In this document: piece by piece, positions 1-6,132 of the stretch
How positions within the stretch are numbered: position 1 is the first letter of the stretch
Layout: each line of letters opens with the position of its first letter
Assembly: GCA_023254015.1 (NCBI GenBank)
Contig: JALQYS010000138.1
Coordinates: forward strand, 1-15,421
Length of the DNA: 15,421 nt
Origin: Paracoccaceae bacterium
GTDB taxonomy: Bacteria > Pseudomonadota > Alphaproteobacteria > Rhodobacterales > Rhodobacteraceae
Reading direction: 5' to 3'
The notes under the pieces: generated by a model
The model's input: the letters and a program-made list of their open reading frames with translations, nothing else
Databases searched by the model: none
Told to the model about the DNA's origin: nothing
Program-made: the position numbers and the translations under genes

Positions 1-1
1 C

Positions 2-931
2 GACACGCGGTCCTATGCCGGGGCCGGTGCGGCGGTCAGCGTCACGCTGGTCCTTGGCCTGCAAGACACCGGCGGGGCGGGAACCGACCGGTTTTCCGGC
101 TTCGAAGGGCTTGTCGGATCGGCCTTCGATGACCGGCTGACCGGCGATGGCGGCGGCAATATCCTGTCGGGGGGGCTTGGCAAGGACACCCTGTCGGGCG
201 GGGATGGCAATGACCTGATCGAGGGGGGTGCCGGCAACGATTCCCTCTCGGGCGGTGCGGGGGCCGATACGCTGATCGCCGATGCGGCCGATGATCTGAT
301 CGATGGCGGCGCGGATGCCGATGCCTTGCGTCTTTTGTCGGATTTTGTCGCGGCCGCGGATGCCCAGATCGTCGGGATCGAGACGGTTGTGCTCGGGGTC
401 GGGGGGCTGACCGTCGATCTGGGCAACCAGACCGAGGATCTGACCCTGATCGGCCATGCCAGCGCGGCCTCGGCGATCGAGGCGGGGCAGGGCAATGACA
501 GCCTGGCCGGCGGGGCCGGCAATGACACGCTGGACGGGGGCCTTGGGGCCGACAGCCTGGCGGGCGGAGCCGGCGCCGACAGCCTGACGGGTGGTGCGGG
601 GGCCGATGTCTTTGTGTTCAACGCCACGCCCGGCGAAGCCAATGCCGACACGATCACCGATCTTGACCCCGGCACGGACCTGATCTGGCTGTCGCGCGCT
701 GCCATGGCGGGGCTGGGCGCCCTGGGCGCGCTCGACCCAGCGGCCTTCCTTGCGCAGACAAATCCGCGCTTCAGCGGCGATCTTGGGGCCGATCACCGGG
801 TGCTTTACGATCCGACCACGGGCGATCTGTTCTATGATGCCGATGGCAACGGCGCGGTTGCCGCGGTCCGGCTGGCCGATATCGGCATCGGGCTTGAGCT
901 GTCGGCCTACAGGTTCCAGGTGATCGACTGA
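2..931 (+). CDS. RTX (haemolysin-type calcium-binding) protein, C-terminal part, 5' truncated by window edge
   Basis: The frame is open from base 2 to a TGA at 929-931 (309 residues), with no start inside the window that would make sense for the protein. Two blocks of glycine/aspartate nonapeptides of the GGxGxDxLx type lie at about residues 45-104 and 162-203; in this family they bind calcium in a parallel beta-roll once the protein is outside the cell. After the second block comes GADVFVF and a roughly 100-residue C-terminal region with TDLDPGTD, DPTTGDLFYDADGNG and a hydrophobic end, as in serralysin-type C-terminal domains and type I secretion substrates. The likely role is a secreted or surface-associated protein exported by a type I system. 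The activity, which would sit in the missing N-terminal part, cannot be told. It is separated by 325 bases from the polysaccharide operon and need not be functionally linked to it. Confidence 0.88.
   Translation, partial: DTRSYAGAGAAVSVTLVLGLQDTGGAGTDRFSGFEGLVGSAFDDRLTGDGGGNILSGGLGKDTLSGGDGNDLIEGGAGNDSLSGGAGADTLIADAADDLIDGGADADALRLLSDFVAAADAQIVGIETVVLGVGGLTVDLGNQTEDLTLIGHASAASAIEAGQGNDSLAGGAGNDTLDGGLGADSLAGGAGADSLTGGAGADVFVFNATPGEANADTITDLDPGTDLIWLSRAAMAGLGALGALDPAAFLAQTNPRFSGDLGADHRVLYDPTTGDLFYDADGNGAVAAVRLADIGIGLELSAYRFQVID
134..313 (+). repeat. RTX nonapeptide repeat block 1
   Basis: Tandem 27-base coding repeats giving SGGxGxDxL-like units (for example LSGGDGNDLIEGG and DSLSGGAGADTL). 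The last units are degenerate, with A replacing G (IADAADDLIDGG), which marks the fading end of this beta-roll. Confidence 0.8.
485..604 (+). repeat. RTX nonapeptide repeat block 2
   Basis: A second, more regular set of 27-base repeats encodes GQGNDSLAGG, AGNDTLDGG, LGADSLAGG, AGADSLTGG and AGADVFVF. It is separated from block 1 by about 57 residues of non-repeat sequence that includes a VxGIETVVLG-type stretch, an arrangement common between RTX rolls. Confidence 0.8.
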
Positions 932-1256
932 CCCGCCAGACCCTGGCGGTCCGCATCTTTCCGGCCGGATCGGGGCAGAGGGCAACCCTGGCCCGATCCG
1001 GCACGCCCGACGCCTGTGCGGCGGCATCTCGACAGGATGCCAGAGGTGGTGCGCTGTTTGCGGCCTTTGGAAACAAAGTGTTCTGATGCGTGTTCAATCT
1101 GGCAATGACCTCGAGTGCCTTTTATACAAAACTTGGATTACTGTAGGAATTTGCCGGGTAACGTGGCGCAGGGCGGCGCCATCTTGAGCGGAGACTGCCG
1201 GGGGGCGCCACCCTCTGATCATTTGTGACGGGATTGAAACAAGGAATTTTCGGCGC
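932..1256. other. Intergenic region between the RTX gene and the polysaccharide operon
   Basis: No coding frame here looks real. The region holds a GC-rich hairpin near its start (964-1002). Around 1090-1150 the sequence turns AT-richer, with a TATACA at 1123-1128 and a poor -35 candidate (CTGGCA at 1099-1104, 18-base spacer). That would be a weak sigma70-type promoter for the downstream operon, which has to start in this gap. An AAGGA at 1241-1245 serves the deacetylase start at 1257. The promoter is a guess; the AT-rich shift is what is directly visible. Confidence 0.4.
964..1002 (+). terminator. Hairpin, possible terminator of the RTX gene
   Basis: GCCGGATCGGG (964-974) and CCCGATCCGGC (992-1002) are exact reverse complements (11 bp stem). 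A further AGGG/CCCT pair lies inside the 17-base loop (979-982 with 986-989). The hairpin starts 33 bases after the RTX stop codon. No T-run follows, so if it terminates transcription it is not a canonical intrinsic terminator; it may only stabilise the mRNA end. Confidence 0.4.
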
Positions 1257-1985
1257 ATGAGCTGGGCTGTTGCCATCGCTGTGGGGGTCGGGGGCGCTTT
1301 CGCGGCCTGGTTCGTCCTGCCCTGGCTCTTGCGTCGCCGTGCCGTCCGGCATCTGCACCGCCTTTGTGCCGCCCGGCGTGCCATCGTGCTGACCTATGAT
1401 GACGGTCCCGGCCCGCGGCTCAGCCCGGCCCTGGCCGATCTTCTGGCCCGCCACGGGGTGCGGGCGACCTTCTTCATGATCGGCGCGCGCGCGGCCGGGC
1501 AGCCGCAGATCGTTCAGGCGCTGCAGGCCGCCGGGCAAGAGATCGGCAGCCATACCCAGACCCACCTGAACGCCTGGAAGACCGCGCCCCTCGCGCCGGT
1601 TCGTGACATCCGGGCCGGGCGTGAAACCCTGGCGCGGCTTGGGGCCCCCTCGGCCCTGTTCCGCCCGCCCTTCGGCAAAGCCACGCTGGCCACGCGGCTT
1701 CATGGCTGGCAAAACCGCCTGACCTTTGCCTTCTGGACGGTGGACTGCCGCGACAGCTGGGAGAGCCCCCGCCCCGTTGCCGAGGTGCTGGCCCGGATCG
1801 AGGCGCAGGGGGGCGGTGTCGTGCTGATGCATGACTGCGATGCCCCGCCGCGCAGCCCGAACCCCGCGGGCCACCCCGACCATGTGCTGCGCCTGACCGA
1901 GGCGATCATCGCCTTTGCCGCGGAAAAGCAGTTTTCCCTTCTGCCCTTCGGCGCGCTTCTGGCCGCCCCTGTCCGGGAGGCCTGA
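1257..1985 (+). CDS. Membrane-anchored polysaccharide deacetylase (NodB homology domain)
   Basis: A protein of 242 residues. Residues 3-25 form one hydrophobic segment followed by RRR, which looks like an N-terminal inner-membrane anchor. The NodB-fold (carbohydrate esterase 4) motifs appear in order: TYDDGP at 46-51 (catalytic-base and metal aspartates D48/D49), SHTQTH at 98-103 (metal-binding H99 and H103), RPPFG at 136-140, VDCRDSW at 162-168 and LMHDC at 190-194 (H192). The family removes N- or O-acetyl groups from sugar polymers such as chitooligosaccharides, peptidoglycan or exopolysaccharide. RPPFG instead of the usual RPPYG is a mild variation. The ATG at 1257 has AAGGA 11 bases upstream. 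The gene leads a tightly packed operon with the PssD/PssE-like pair, so the substrate is probably the exopolysaccharide made there (inference). Confidence 0.88.
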   Translation: MSWAVAIAVGVGGAFAAWFVLPWLLRRRAVRHLHRLCAARRAIVLTYDDGPGPRLSPALADLLARHGVRATFFMIGARAAGQPQIVQALQAAGQEIGSHTQTHLNAWKTAPLAPVRDIRAGRETLARLGAPSALFRPPFGKATLATRLHGWQNRLTFAFWTVDCRDSWESPRPVAEVLARIEAQGGGVVLMHDCDAPPRSPNPAGHPDHVLRLTEAIIAFAAEKQFSLLPFGALLAAPVREA

Positions 1986-1989
1986 TCCC

Positions 1990-2472
1990 ATGACCCGCCC
2001 CATCCGTGTGCTGGCCATCGCTTCCGCCGGGGGGCATTGGGTGCAGCTGATGCGCCTGCGCCGGGCTTGGGAAGGGCTGGACGTGACCTATGTCACCACC
2101 GACCCCGACATCGCCCCGGTCCTGCGCGCCCAGGCCCTGGCCGCGGGCGAGCCGGAGCCTGGCCTTCATGTGGTGCAGGAAGGAAACCGCTGGCAGAAGC
2201 GCAAGCTTCTGGTGCAGCTCTTCCAGCTGGCTTGGATCATGCTGCGCCTGCGCCCTGACCGGGTCATCACCACCGGGGCGGCGCCGGGCTATTTCGCGCT
2301 GCGTCTGGGCAAGATGCTGGGCGCGCGCACCGTCTGGATCGACAGCATGGCCAATGCCGAGGAGATGTCGCTGTCGGGGCGCAAGGTGGGCCGCCATGCC
2401 GATCTGTGGCTTACACAATGGCCGCATCTGGCGCGCGAGGGCGGGCCGCAATACATGGGGTCGGTGCTGTGA
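1990..2472 (+). CDS. PssD/Alg14-like glycosyltransferase subunit (membrane/acceptor-side half)
   Basis: A protein of 160 residues from the ATG at 1990. GGGAGG stands just upstream at 1975-1980, and the start lies 4 bases after the deacetylase stop. Reading on to an earlier in-frame start would only add sequence overlapping the upstream gene. Visible landmarks are SAGGHWVQL (12-20), VITTGAAPG (92-100) and IDSMANAEEMSLSGR (117-131) followed by ADLWLTQW, the pattern of the Alg14 / PssD family. In that family this half anchors to the membrane (here probably the hydrophobic stretch at about 73-88) and recruits the catalytic Alg13/PssE half. Together they transfer a sugar from UDP-sugar to a lipid-linked acceptor in exopolysaccharide synthesis. 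The next gene overlaps it by 4 bases, as expected for a two-subunit enzyme. The sugar transferred cannot be told (glucuronic acid in rhizobial PssDE). Confidence 0.85.
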   Translation: MTRPIRVLAIASAGGHWVQLMRLRRAWEGLDVTYVTTDPDIAPVLRAQALAAGEPEPGLHVVQEGNRWQKRKLLVQLFQLAWIMLRLRPDRVITTGAAPGYFALRLGKMLGARTVWIDSMANAEEMSLSGRKVGRHADLWLTQWPHLAREGGPQYMGSVL

Positions 2473-2984
2473 TCTTTCTCACCATCGGCGCGCATGAGCC
2501 CTTTGACCGGCGGGTGCGGGCGGTCGACGCCTGGTGCCTTGCGACCGGCAGGCAGGAAGAGGTGTTCGGCCAGGTCACCGCGCCGCGCCCCGGCGGTTAT
2601 GTGCCGCAGCATTTCCGCTGGGTCTCGCGCCTGTCGCCCGCAGACTATGCCGATCAGGTGGCGCGGGCCGATCTTCTGGTGTCGCATGCCGGCATGGGGT
2701 CGATCCTGACCGCGCTGCATCTGGGCAAGCCGATCGTCATCATGCCCCGCCGTGGCCATCTGCGCGAAACCCGCAATGACCATCAGTTCACCACCGTTCA
2801 ACGGCTGGGACGCCGCCCCGGCATCCATGTCGCCGCCGATGAGACCGAACTGCCCGCCGTGCTGGACCATGCCATCGCCCATCTGGCCGACCCGGCCGGA
2901 GAGCGGATTGCCCCGCTGGCCGATACCGCCTTCACCGATGCCTTGCGTGCCTTTCTGACCGACACGCGCCCCAAACAGGATTGA
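2469..2984 (+). CDS. PssE/Alg13-like glycosyltransferase catalytic subunit
   Basis: A protein of 171 residues. The start chosen is the GTG at 2469, which overlaps the previous TGA (GTGA) and gives MIFLTIGAHEPFDR, matching the usual start of the Alg13/PssE family. Longer frames add only sequence overlapping the previous gene. The GT28 C-terminal fold landmarks are VSHAGMGSI (71-79, the nucleotide-sugar-binding loop) and GKPIVIMPRR followed by NDHQ (86-106). It should be the UDP-sugar-binding partner of the PssD-like protein encoded immediately upstream, working on the cytoplasmic face of the inner membrane. The translational overlap suggests coupled, equimolar synthesis. The next gene begins 7 bases after its stop, so it belongs to the same operon. 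Confidence 0.86.
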   Translation: MIFLTIGAHEPFDRRVRAVDAWCLATGRQEEVFGQVTAPRPGGYVPQHFRWVSRLSPADYADQVARADLLVSHAGMGSILTALHLGKPIVIMPRRGHLRETRNDHQFTTVQRLGRRPGIHVAADETELPAVLDHAIAHLADPAGERIAPLADTAFTDALRAFLTDTRPKQD

Positions 2985-2991
2985 GCCTCCG

Positions 2992-3281
2992 ATGCCGCAT
3001 GACAGTGCCTCTCCCTTCGACCGCCTGCTGACCCGCATCGGGGAAAAGTCTGCCCGGGTCGGCATCATCGGCCTTGGGTATGTCGGCCTGCCGCTGGCGG
3101 TGACCGCCGCGAAGGGCGGCCTGACCGTGACCGGGTTCGATATCGACCCGGGCAAGATCACCCGGCTGGCGGCGGGCGAAAGCTATATCGAGGCGGTGTC
3201 CGAGGCGGATCTGGCCGAGGTCGCTGCGGCGGGCCGGGTGGCCTGGACCGCCGATTTTGCGCAACTGTCGGGCATGGACGA
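2992..3281 (+). pseudogene. Nucleotide-sugar 6-dehydrogenase (UDP-GlcNAc/UDP-Glc dehydrogenase type), N-terminal fragment
   Basis: The frame runs to a stop at 3292-3294, but only about 95-97 residues are of dehydrogenase origin. The Rossmann motif VGIIGLGYVGLPLA is at 23-36 (G27, G29, G32), GFDIDPGK at 48-55 follows as the NAD-binding acidic end of beta-2, and SYIE at 64-67 is typical of the WbpA/TviB/UDP-glucose dehydrogenase family. The match stops abruptly after SGMD at about base 3280, where the family continues towards a PTP motif. The last residues are encoded by the invading recombinase fragment. Full members have roughly 420-440 residues, so about three quarters, including the catalytic cysteine and substrate domain, is absent. 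The C-terminal part is not found elsewhere in the window. The gene is therefore almost certainly non-functional, and the locus has lost its own uronic-acid donor enzyme. Confidence 0.82.
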
Positions 3282-3626
3282 CTACCCATGTTGATGCCCC
3301 TCCTTGTCAGGCTGATTGATTCTGAGATCGATGCTGGAGACGGTGTGATTCCTGAGGCTTTGGACCGCATCCAGTGTATGCGGAGAATTGGGAAACAGGT
3401 GAGCCCCGGTTGACTGGCGATCGATCCGCAGGTGGCCTTTGCGGATTTGCACATAAAGCCAGTTGACGGGGATGCCGAGAGTTGCGGCGACTTCGTTTGC
3501 GCTGAGCATGTTTGGCGTATGGTGCCATCTGTTGCGCTGAATCGTCACTTTGATGCCCGCGCCCAATCGGATCCGCTGGACGGTGATCGGCAATACCATG
3601 TCGACGCAGGTTTCGACCCAGATCAT
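3282..3626 (-). pseudogene. Recombinase/transposase C-terminal fragment with helix-turn-helix
   Basis: On the minus strand a 114-residue frame ends at the TAG 3284-3282. It contains LSANEVAATLGIPVNWLYVQ, a clear helix-turn-helix of the MerR/excisionase type, followed by IRKGHLRIDRQ and ending in EGHQHG. I associate this type of tail with recombinases carried on alphaproteobacterial mobile elements, but this is recollection of a pattern rather than a search. Upstream in the same frame a TGA lies near 3649, so no catalytic domain is attached and the piece is a fragment. Its 3' end abuts the point where the sugar dehydrogenase is broken, so this fragment or the element that carried it probably caused the break. 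Confidence 0.45.
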
Positions 3627-3689
3627 ACAAAACCCTGCAAGCTCCCCGCGAGAAGAGTAACAAACTCCTCACGTAAAATCAAACACTTC

Positions 3690-4015
3690 CGACTTGTTCA
3701 GGATGAACTACTTCGCCCTGTCTTGGGTGCCGACGCCGGAGGTCCTGCTCGCGACCGTACGCGCCCACTGGGCCATCGAGAACAGCCTGCACTGGCAGCT
3801 CGACGTGTCGTTCCGCGAAGATGCCGCACGCAACCGGAAGGATAACGGCCCGGGCAACATCGCCATCCTGCGCCGCCGCGCCCTCGATGTCATGCGCAGG
3901 AACACGTCGAAGGGTTCTCTCTCCATCAAGCTCAAGCGAGCAGGCTGGGACAACGATTTCCTCCGAAGCGTTATCAATGGCTTAGCGGCAGCATGAGTCA
4001 TATGCGATTGCCCTG
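3690..4015 (+). mobile_element. ISAs1-family element, 3' remnant
   Basis: This segment comprises the last part of an ISAs1-type transposase plus its downstream terminus. TCATATGCGATTGCCCTG (3998-4015) looks like a right-hand terminal repeat of this family (reads CAGGGCAATCGCATATGA from outside inwards). No left end was found. The left boundary near 3690 is approximate and is set where the protein similarity fades. Confidence 0.6.
3703..3996 (+). pseudogene. ISAs1-family transposase, C-terminal fragment
   Basis: About 97 residues are left of a protein that normally has about 350-400. The region VRAHWAIENSLHWQLDV carries the conserved ISAs1 HW.IEN.LHW.LDV signature, whose glutamate is the third catalytic acid of the DDE triad. 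It is followed by FREDAARNRKDNGPGN and KGSLSIKLKRAGWDNDFL, a typical family ending. The first two catalytic aspartates are missing, so it cannot be active. The frame is open from 3661 (after a TAA at 3658-3660), but residues before about 3700 do not look like transposase. The true stop at 3994-3996 is followed at once by the family-like terminal sequence. Confidence 0.75.
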
Positions 4016-4084
4016 AGCGCCACACGGCGGTCAAAATCGACCCGGTCACCCCGCTCCGAGCTCGCACCCTCTGGGTGATCCATG
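4016..4084 (-). pseudogene. Possible N-terminal scrap of another transposase, cut by the ISAs1 end
   Basis: Reading the minus strand from an ATG at 4084-4082 gives MDHPEGASSERGDRVDFDRR followed by VAL. From about 4015 the frame runs into the ISAs1 terminus. The ERGDRVDFDRRV motif resembles the start of some IS1380-group transposases as I remember them. If correct, an ISAs1 element landed about 23 codons into that gene, and the rest has been lost. Low confidence: the piece is too short to prove. Confidence 0.3.
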
Positions 4085-4175
4085 AAACAAGCCCCTCACA
4101 GCCTTCAACGCCATGATTTATATGCGAAATATCGAAATCATGACAGCGAAATCAGCGATTTACTTGGGGAATGTA
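4085..4175. other. Non-coding remnant upstream of the transposase scrap
   Basis: An AT-richer stretch with no gene. It contains short palindrome-like words around ATTTATATGCGAAATATCG. By position it would be the upstream (promoter and terminus) side of the element whose N-terminal scrap lies at 4016-4084. No terminal repeat could be matched. Confidence 0.3.
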
Positions 4176-4180
4176 GGTTG
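4176..4180. repeat. Target-site repeat of IS1634 copy A, left
   Basis: GGTTG directly before the left terminal repeat; the same five bases follow the right end at 7841-7845. Five to six bases is a usual duplication size for this family. Confidence 0.55.
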
Positions 4181-4194
4181 CCCAACTTCATCAG
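4181..4194 (+). repeat. Terminal inverted repeat, IS1634 copy A, 3' side
   Basis: CCCAACTTCATCAG. It matches the ends of the second IS1634 element (CCCAACTTCAACA) in 12 of 13 positions, which identifies it as an element end although it lies 78 bases beyond the transposase stop. Confidence 0.8.
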
Positions 4195-4240
4195 TTAATC
4201 GCGTAAGTGTTTGATATTGTTGAGTCCAGATAGCCAAAAA

Positions 4241-4258
4241 TGGTACAACACGGCGGGG
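4241..4258 (+). repeat. Subterminal inverted repeat, copy A, 3' side of transposase
   Basis: TGGTACAACACGGCGGGG, directly adjoining the transposase stop codon and 60 bases inside the outer end of the element. It is the partner of 5953-5970. Confidence 0.4.
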
Positions 4259-5905
4259 TCAGGCGGGTTTTGGCAGGCTCAGGGCGTCGAAGAGTTCCAG
4301 TTGTTCCGGTGTGGTACGGCTGATGCCCTGCAGGGTGCGGGTTCCGGCATGAGCGGTGTGCTTCTGGATTCGGGCGAGCAGGTCGAGGGCGGTGCGCGGA
4401 CTGGCGCTGTGGCCTTTGGCCTTCAGCCGCATGCGCATGACGCGGTAGAGCACGAGAGCCAGAAAGCAGATCAGGGCGTGGGCGCGGATGCGGTCCGGCA
4501 GGCGGTGATGAACCGGGGCGATCTCGATGTCCGACTTCAGTACTCGGAAGCCACGCTCGATATCGGCGAGCGCCCGGTAGCGCCTGATCGCCTCGGCAGG
4601 GGCGAGATCTGGGACGTTGGTCAGGAGCGCCAGCTTGCCATCAAAGAGTTCGGCCTCGGCGAGGGCCGCCTCCTCGAACGACCAGGAGAAGCGATCGGCG
4701 GTGAAGTCGGCCTTGAGGAAGCGGGTGAGCTCCGCCTCGGCAACGGCGCGGCTGAAGCGACTGTAGGCGCCGCGATCGGAGGCCCGGCGGCCGCGGGTTG
4801 TCATTCCTTCGTCTTGGCCGTCGAGCCTGCCGACCATCTTCTCGGCCATGGCCTCCAATTCGGCGATCCGCTCGCGTCGCCGCGCCGATTGCAGAGCCGC
4901 CCGCTCGGGATCATGGGCGACGATCAGGCGGTGGCCGGCGAAGGTCGCTTCGGCCAGGCCATCGTCGGAGAAGGCAAGCCCCTGGAAGGTTTCGACCAGC
5001 TCGCTGTAGCGGCGGGCGGGGACGGCCAGGATGAACTCGAGTTTGCGCTCGCCCTGGTCGGCCAGGGTGGTCAGCTCGCCGATGTTCTCGAGGCTCAGGA
5101 GGCCACGGTCGGCGACCAGCACCACGCGCTGTACAGGGAAGCGCTGCAGCACGGTCTGCAGCATCGCCTGCAGGGTTTTGGTCTCAGCCACATTGCCGGG
5201 ATGGACGGTGTGCAGGAGTGGCAGGCCCTCGGCAGTCTGCACCACGCCGAGCACGAACTGCCGGGCGATACCGCCCGTCTCTTTGTTCATACCGAAGGCC
5301 CGCAGGTCGTCGTCCACTTCCCCGTCGCCATGGATGCGCACGGTGGTCAGGTCGTAGAAGACGACGGTCAACTCGCGATCGACGAGCGGACGGATCTGCC
5401 GCGCCAGCTCGATCTCCACGACCTCCGCGTGGTCCATCAGCGCGTCCATCGCCCGCAGCAGGTGCTGATGGGTCACGGTCTCCGGCATCGCCGGCATGGC
5501 CACGGTCTCCAGCCAGCGCAGGCAGCCCAACTTCGAGTCCGGCGCGCAGAGCCGGTTGAATACCATGACACGTATCAGGGCCTCGGCGTCGATCTCACGC
5601 TGCCCGGACCTCAGGGCCTGTTTGAGGGCGCGGTCGAAGCCCAGGTCCTTCCAGAGCTCATGCAGCGCAAAGACGTCGCCGTAGCCGACAGATGACTCAT
5701 AGCTGATGTCATCGGCGGTATTCTCCAGCCTCCCGACGGCGCGGTTGAGGCCGTTAATCAAAGGATCAAGCTTGGCCGGGCTGAGCCTGTCCAGCCGGCC
5801 CAGGTTGGCGACGACCTTGATGCGCACCTTGGCAGTCTCGTCGCGATGGCCTTCGACGAGCTGCAGGTATCGCCGACCGCCGGATTCGGAGATGCGCGTG
5901 TACAT
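4259..5905 (-). CDS. IS1634-family transposase, copy A (DDE)
   Basis: A complete protein of 548 residues, starting MYTRISESGG and ending LSLPKPA. The DDE catalytic acids can be placed at D185 (VVFYDLTTVR), D266 (LVADRGLLS) and E450 in ADIERGFRVLK, with K457 at the E-x6-K spacing typical of the IS4 superfamily. The stretch between D266 and E450 is long (184 residues), as in IS1634 members, which carry a beta-strand insertion domain here. The same-length transposase of copy B (13695-15341) is collinear from end to end and, by eye, about three quarters identical. Nothing in the reading frame is broken. The IS1380 insertion lies 124 bases upstream of the start codon, so it has separated the gene from the outer part of its own 5' end and perhaps from its promoter. 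Confidence 0.93.
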   Translation of the reverse strand: MYTRISESGGRRYLQLVEGHRDETAKVRIKVVANLGRLDRLSPAKLDPLINGLNRAVGRLENTADDISYESSVGYGDVFALHELWKDLGFDRALKQALRSGQREIDAEALIRVMVFNRLCAPDSKLGCLRWLETVAMPAMPETVTHQHLLRAMDALMDHAEVVEIELARQIRPLVDRELTVVFYDLTTVRIHGDGEVDDDLRAFGMNKETGGIARQFVLGVVQTAEGLPLLHTVHPGNVAETKTLQAMLQTVLQRFPVQRVVLVADRGLLSLENIGELTTLADQGERKLEFILAVPARRYSELVETFQGLAFSDDGLAEATFAGHRLIVAHDPERAALQSARRRERIAELEAMAEKMVGRLDGQDEGMTTRGRRASDRGAYSRFSRAVAEAELTRFLKADFTADRFSWSFEEAALAEAELFDGKLALLTNVPDLAPAEAIRRYRALADIERGFRVLKSDIEIAPVHHRLPDRIRAHALICFLALVLYRVMRMRLKAKGHSASPRTALDLLARIQKHTAHAGTRTLQGISRTTPEQLELFDALSLPKPA

Positions 5906-5952
5906 GGGCGAACGATACAGCGCGATTGCTCAATACCGCAAGGCTTTTGAAG

Positions 5953-5970
5953 CCATAGCGTGTTACAACA
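5953..5970 (-). repeat. Subterminal inverted repeat, copy A, 5' side of transposase
   Basis: Read inwards (minus strand) this is TGTTGTAACACGCTATGG. Its partner on the other side of the gene, at 4241-4258, is TGGTACAACACGGCGGGG; 11 of 18 positions agree. An analogous pair occupies similar positions in copy B. It could be a transposase-binding site or a regulatory palindrome. Confidence 0.4.
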
Positions 5971-6023
5971 CAACTTCGCTGAAAACAGCCGCCCGAGGCG
6001 CTTAACCTATTGAAATCACATAA

Positions 6024-6029
6024 GTCAAA
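6024..6029. repeat. Target-site repeat of the IS1380-family element, left
   Basis: GTCAAA immediately before the left terminal repeat; an identical GTCAAA follows the right terminus at 7789-7794. Confidence 0.8.
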
Positions 6030-6048
6030 CCCGCCTTATTCACGGAAG
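6030..6048 (+). repeat. Left terminal inverted repeat of the IS1380-family element
   Basis: CCCGCCTTATTCACGGAAG, with the GTCAAA target repeat directly outside it. Confidence 0.75.
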
Positions 6049-6132
6049 TTGCGTGGCGAGGGTTGCGTGCGCCTGAAAGTGCTTTAGATTCAAGCTGCTA
6101 GAAAGAAACCGACGGCAGCATCGGACGCACGC

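Noticed and set aside
134..604. Short regularly spaced repeats considered as a CRISPR-like array
   Set aside because: The 27-base periodicity keeps the reading frame and encodes RTX nonapeptides; there are no unique spacers.
13..705. A 230-codon minus-strand proline/serine/alanine-rich frame
   Set aside because: It is the reverse complement of the RTX glycine/aspartate repeats; the periodic SAPAPPARLS pattern is a by-product of them.
3432..3845. A 137-codon plus-strand frame joining the recombinase and ISAs1 regions
   Set aside because: It crosses the boundary of two unrelated fragments in frames that differ from both; the product has no motif.
4211..5695. A 494-codon open frame on the plus strand across IS1634 copy A
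   Set aside because: It is antisense to a clear transposase. GC-rich codons with G or C at third positions often keep the opposite strand open, and the product shows no known motif. The same holds for the equally long antisense frame in copy B.
4241..5970. Inner inverted repeats considered as the true ends of IS1634 copy A
   Set aside because: No direct repeat flanks them, while the outer CCCAACTTC repeats are shared with copy B, give matching lengths and have a flanking GGTTG.
6041..6053. GGAAGTTGCG considered as the right terminal repeat of copy A
   Set aside because: It lies within the left end of the IS1380 element. The better match, TGTCGAAGTTGGG, is at 7826-7838 after the nested element is removed.
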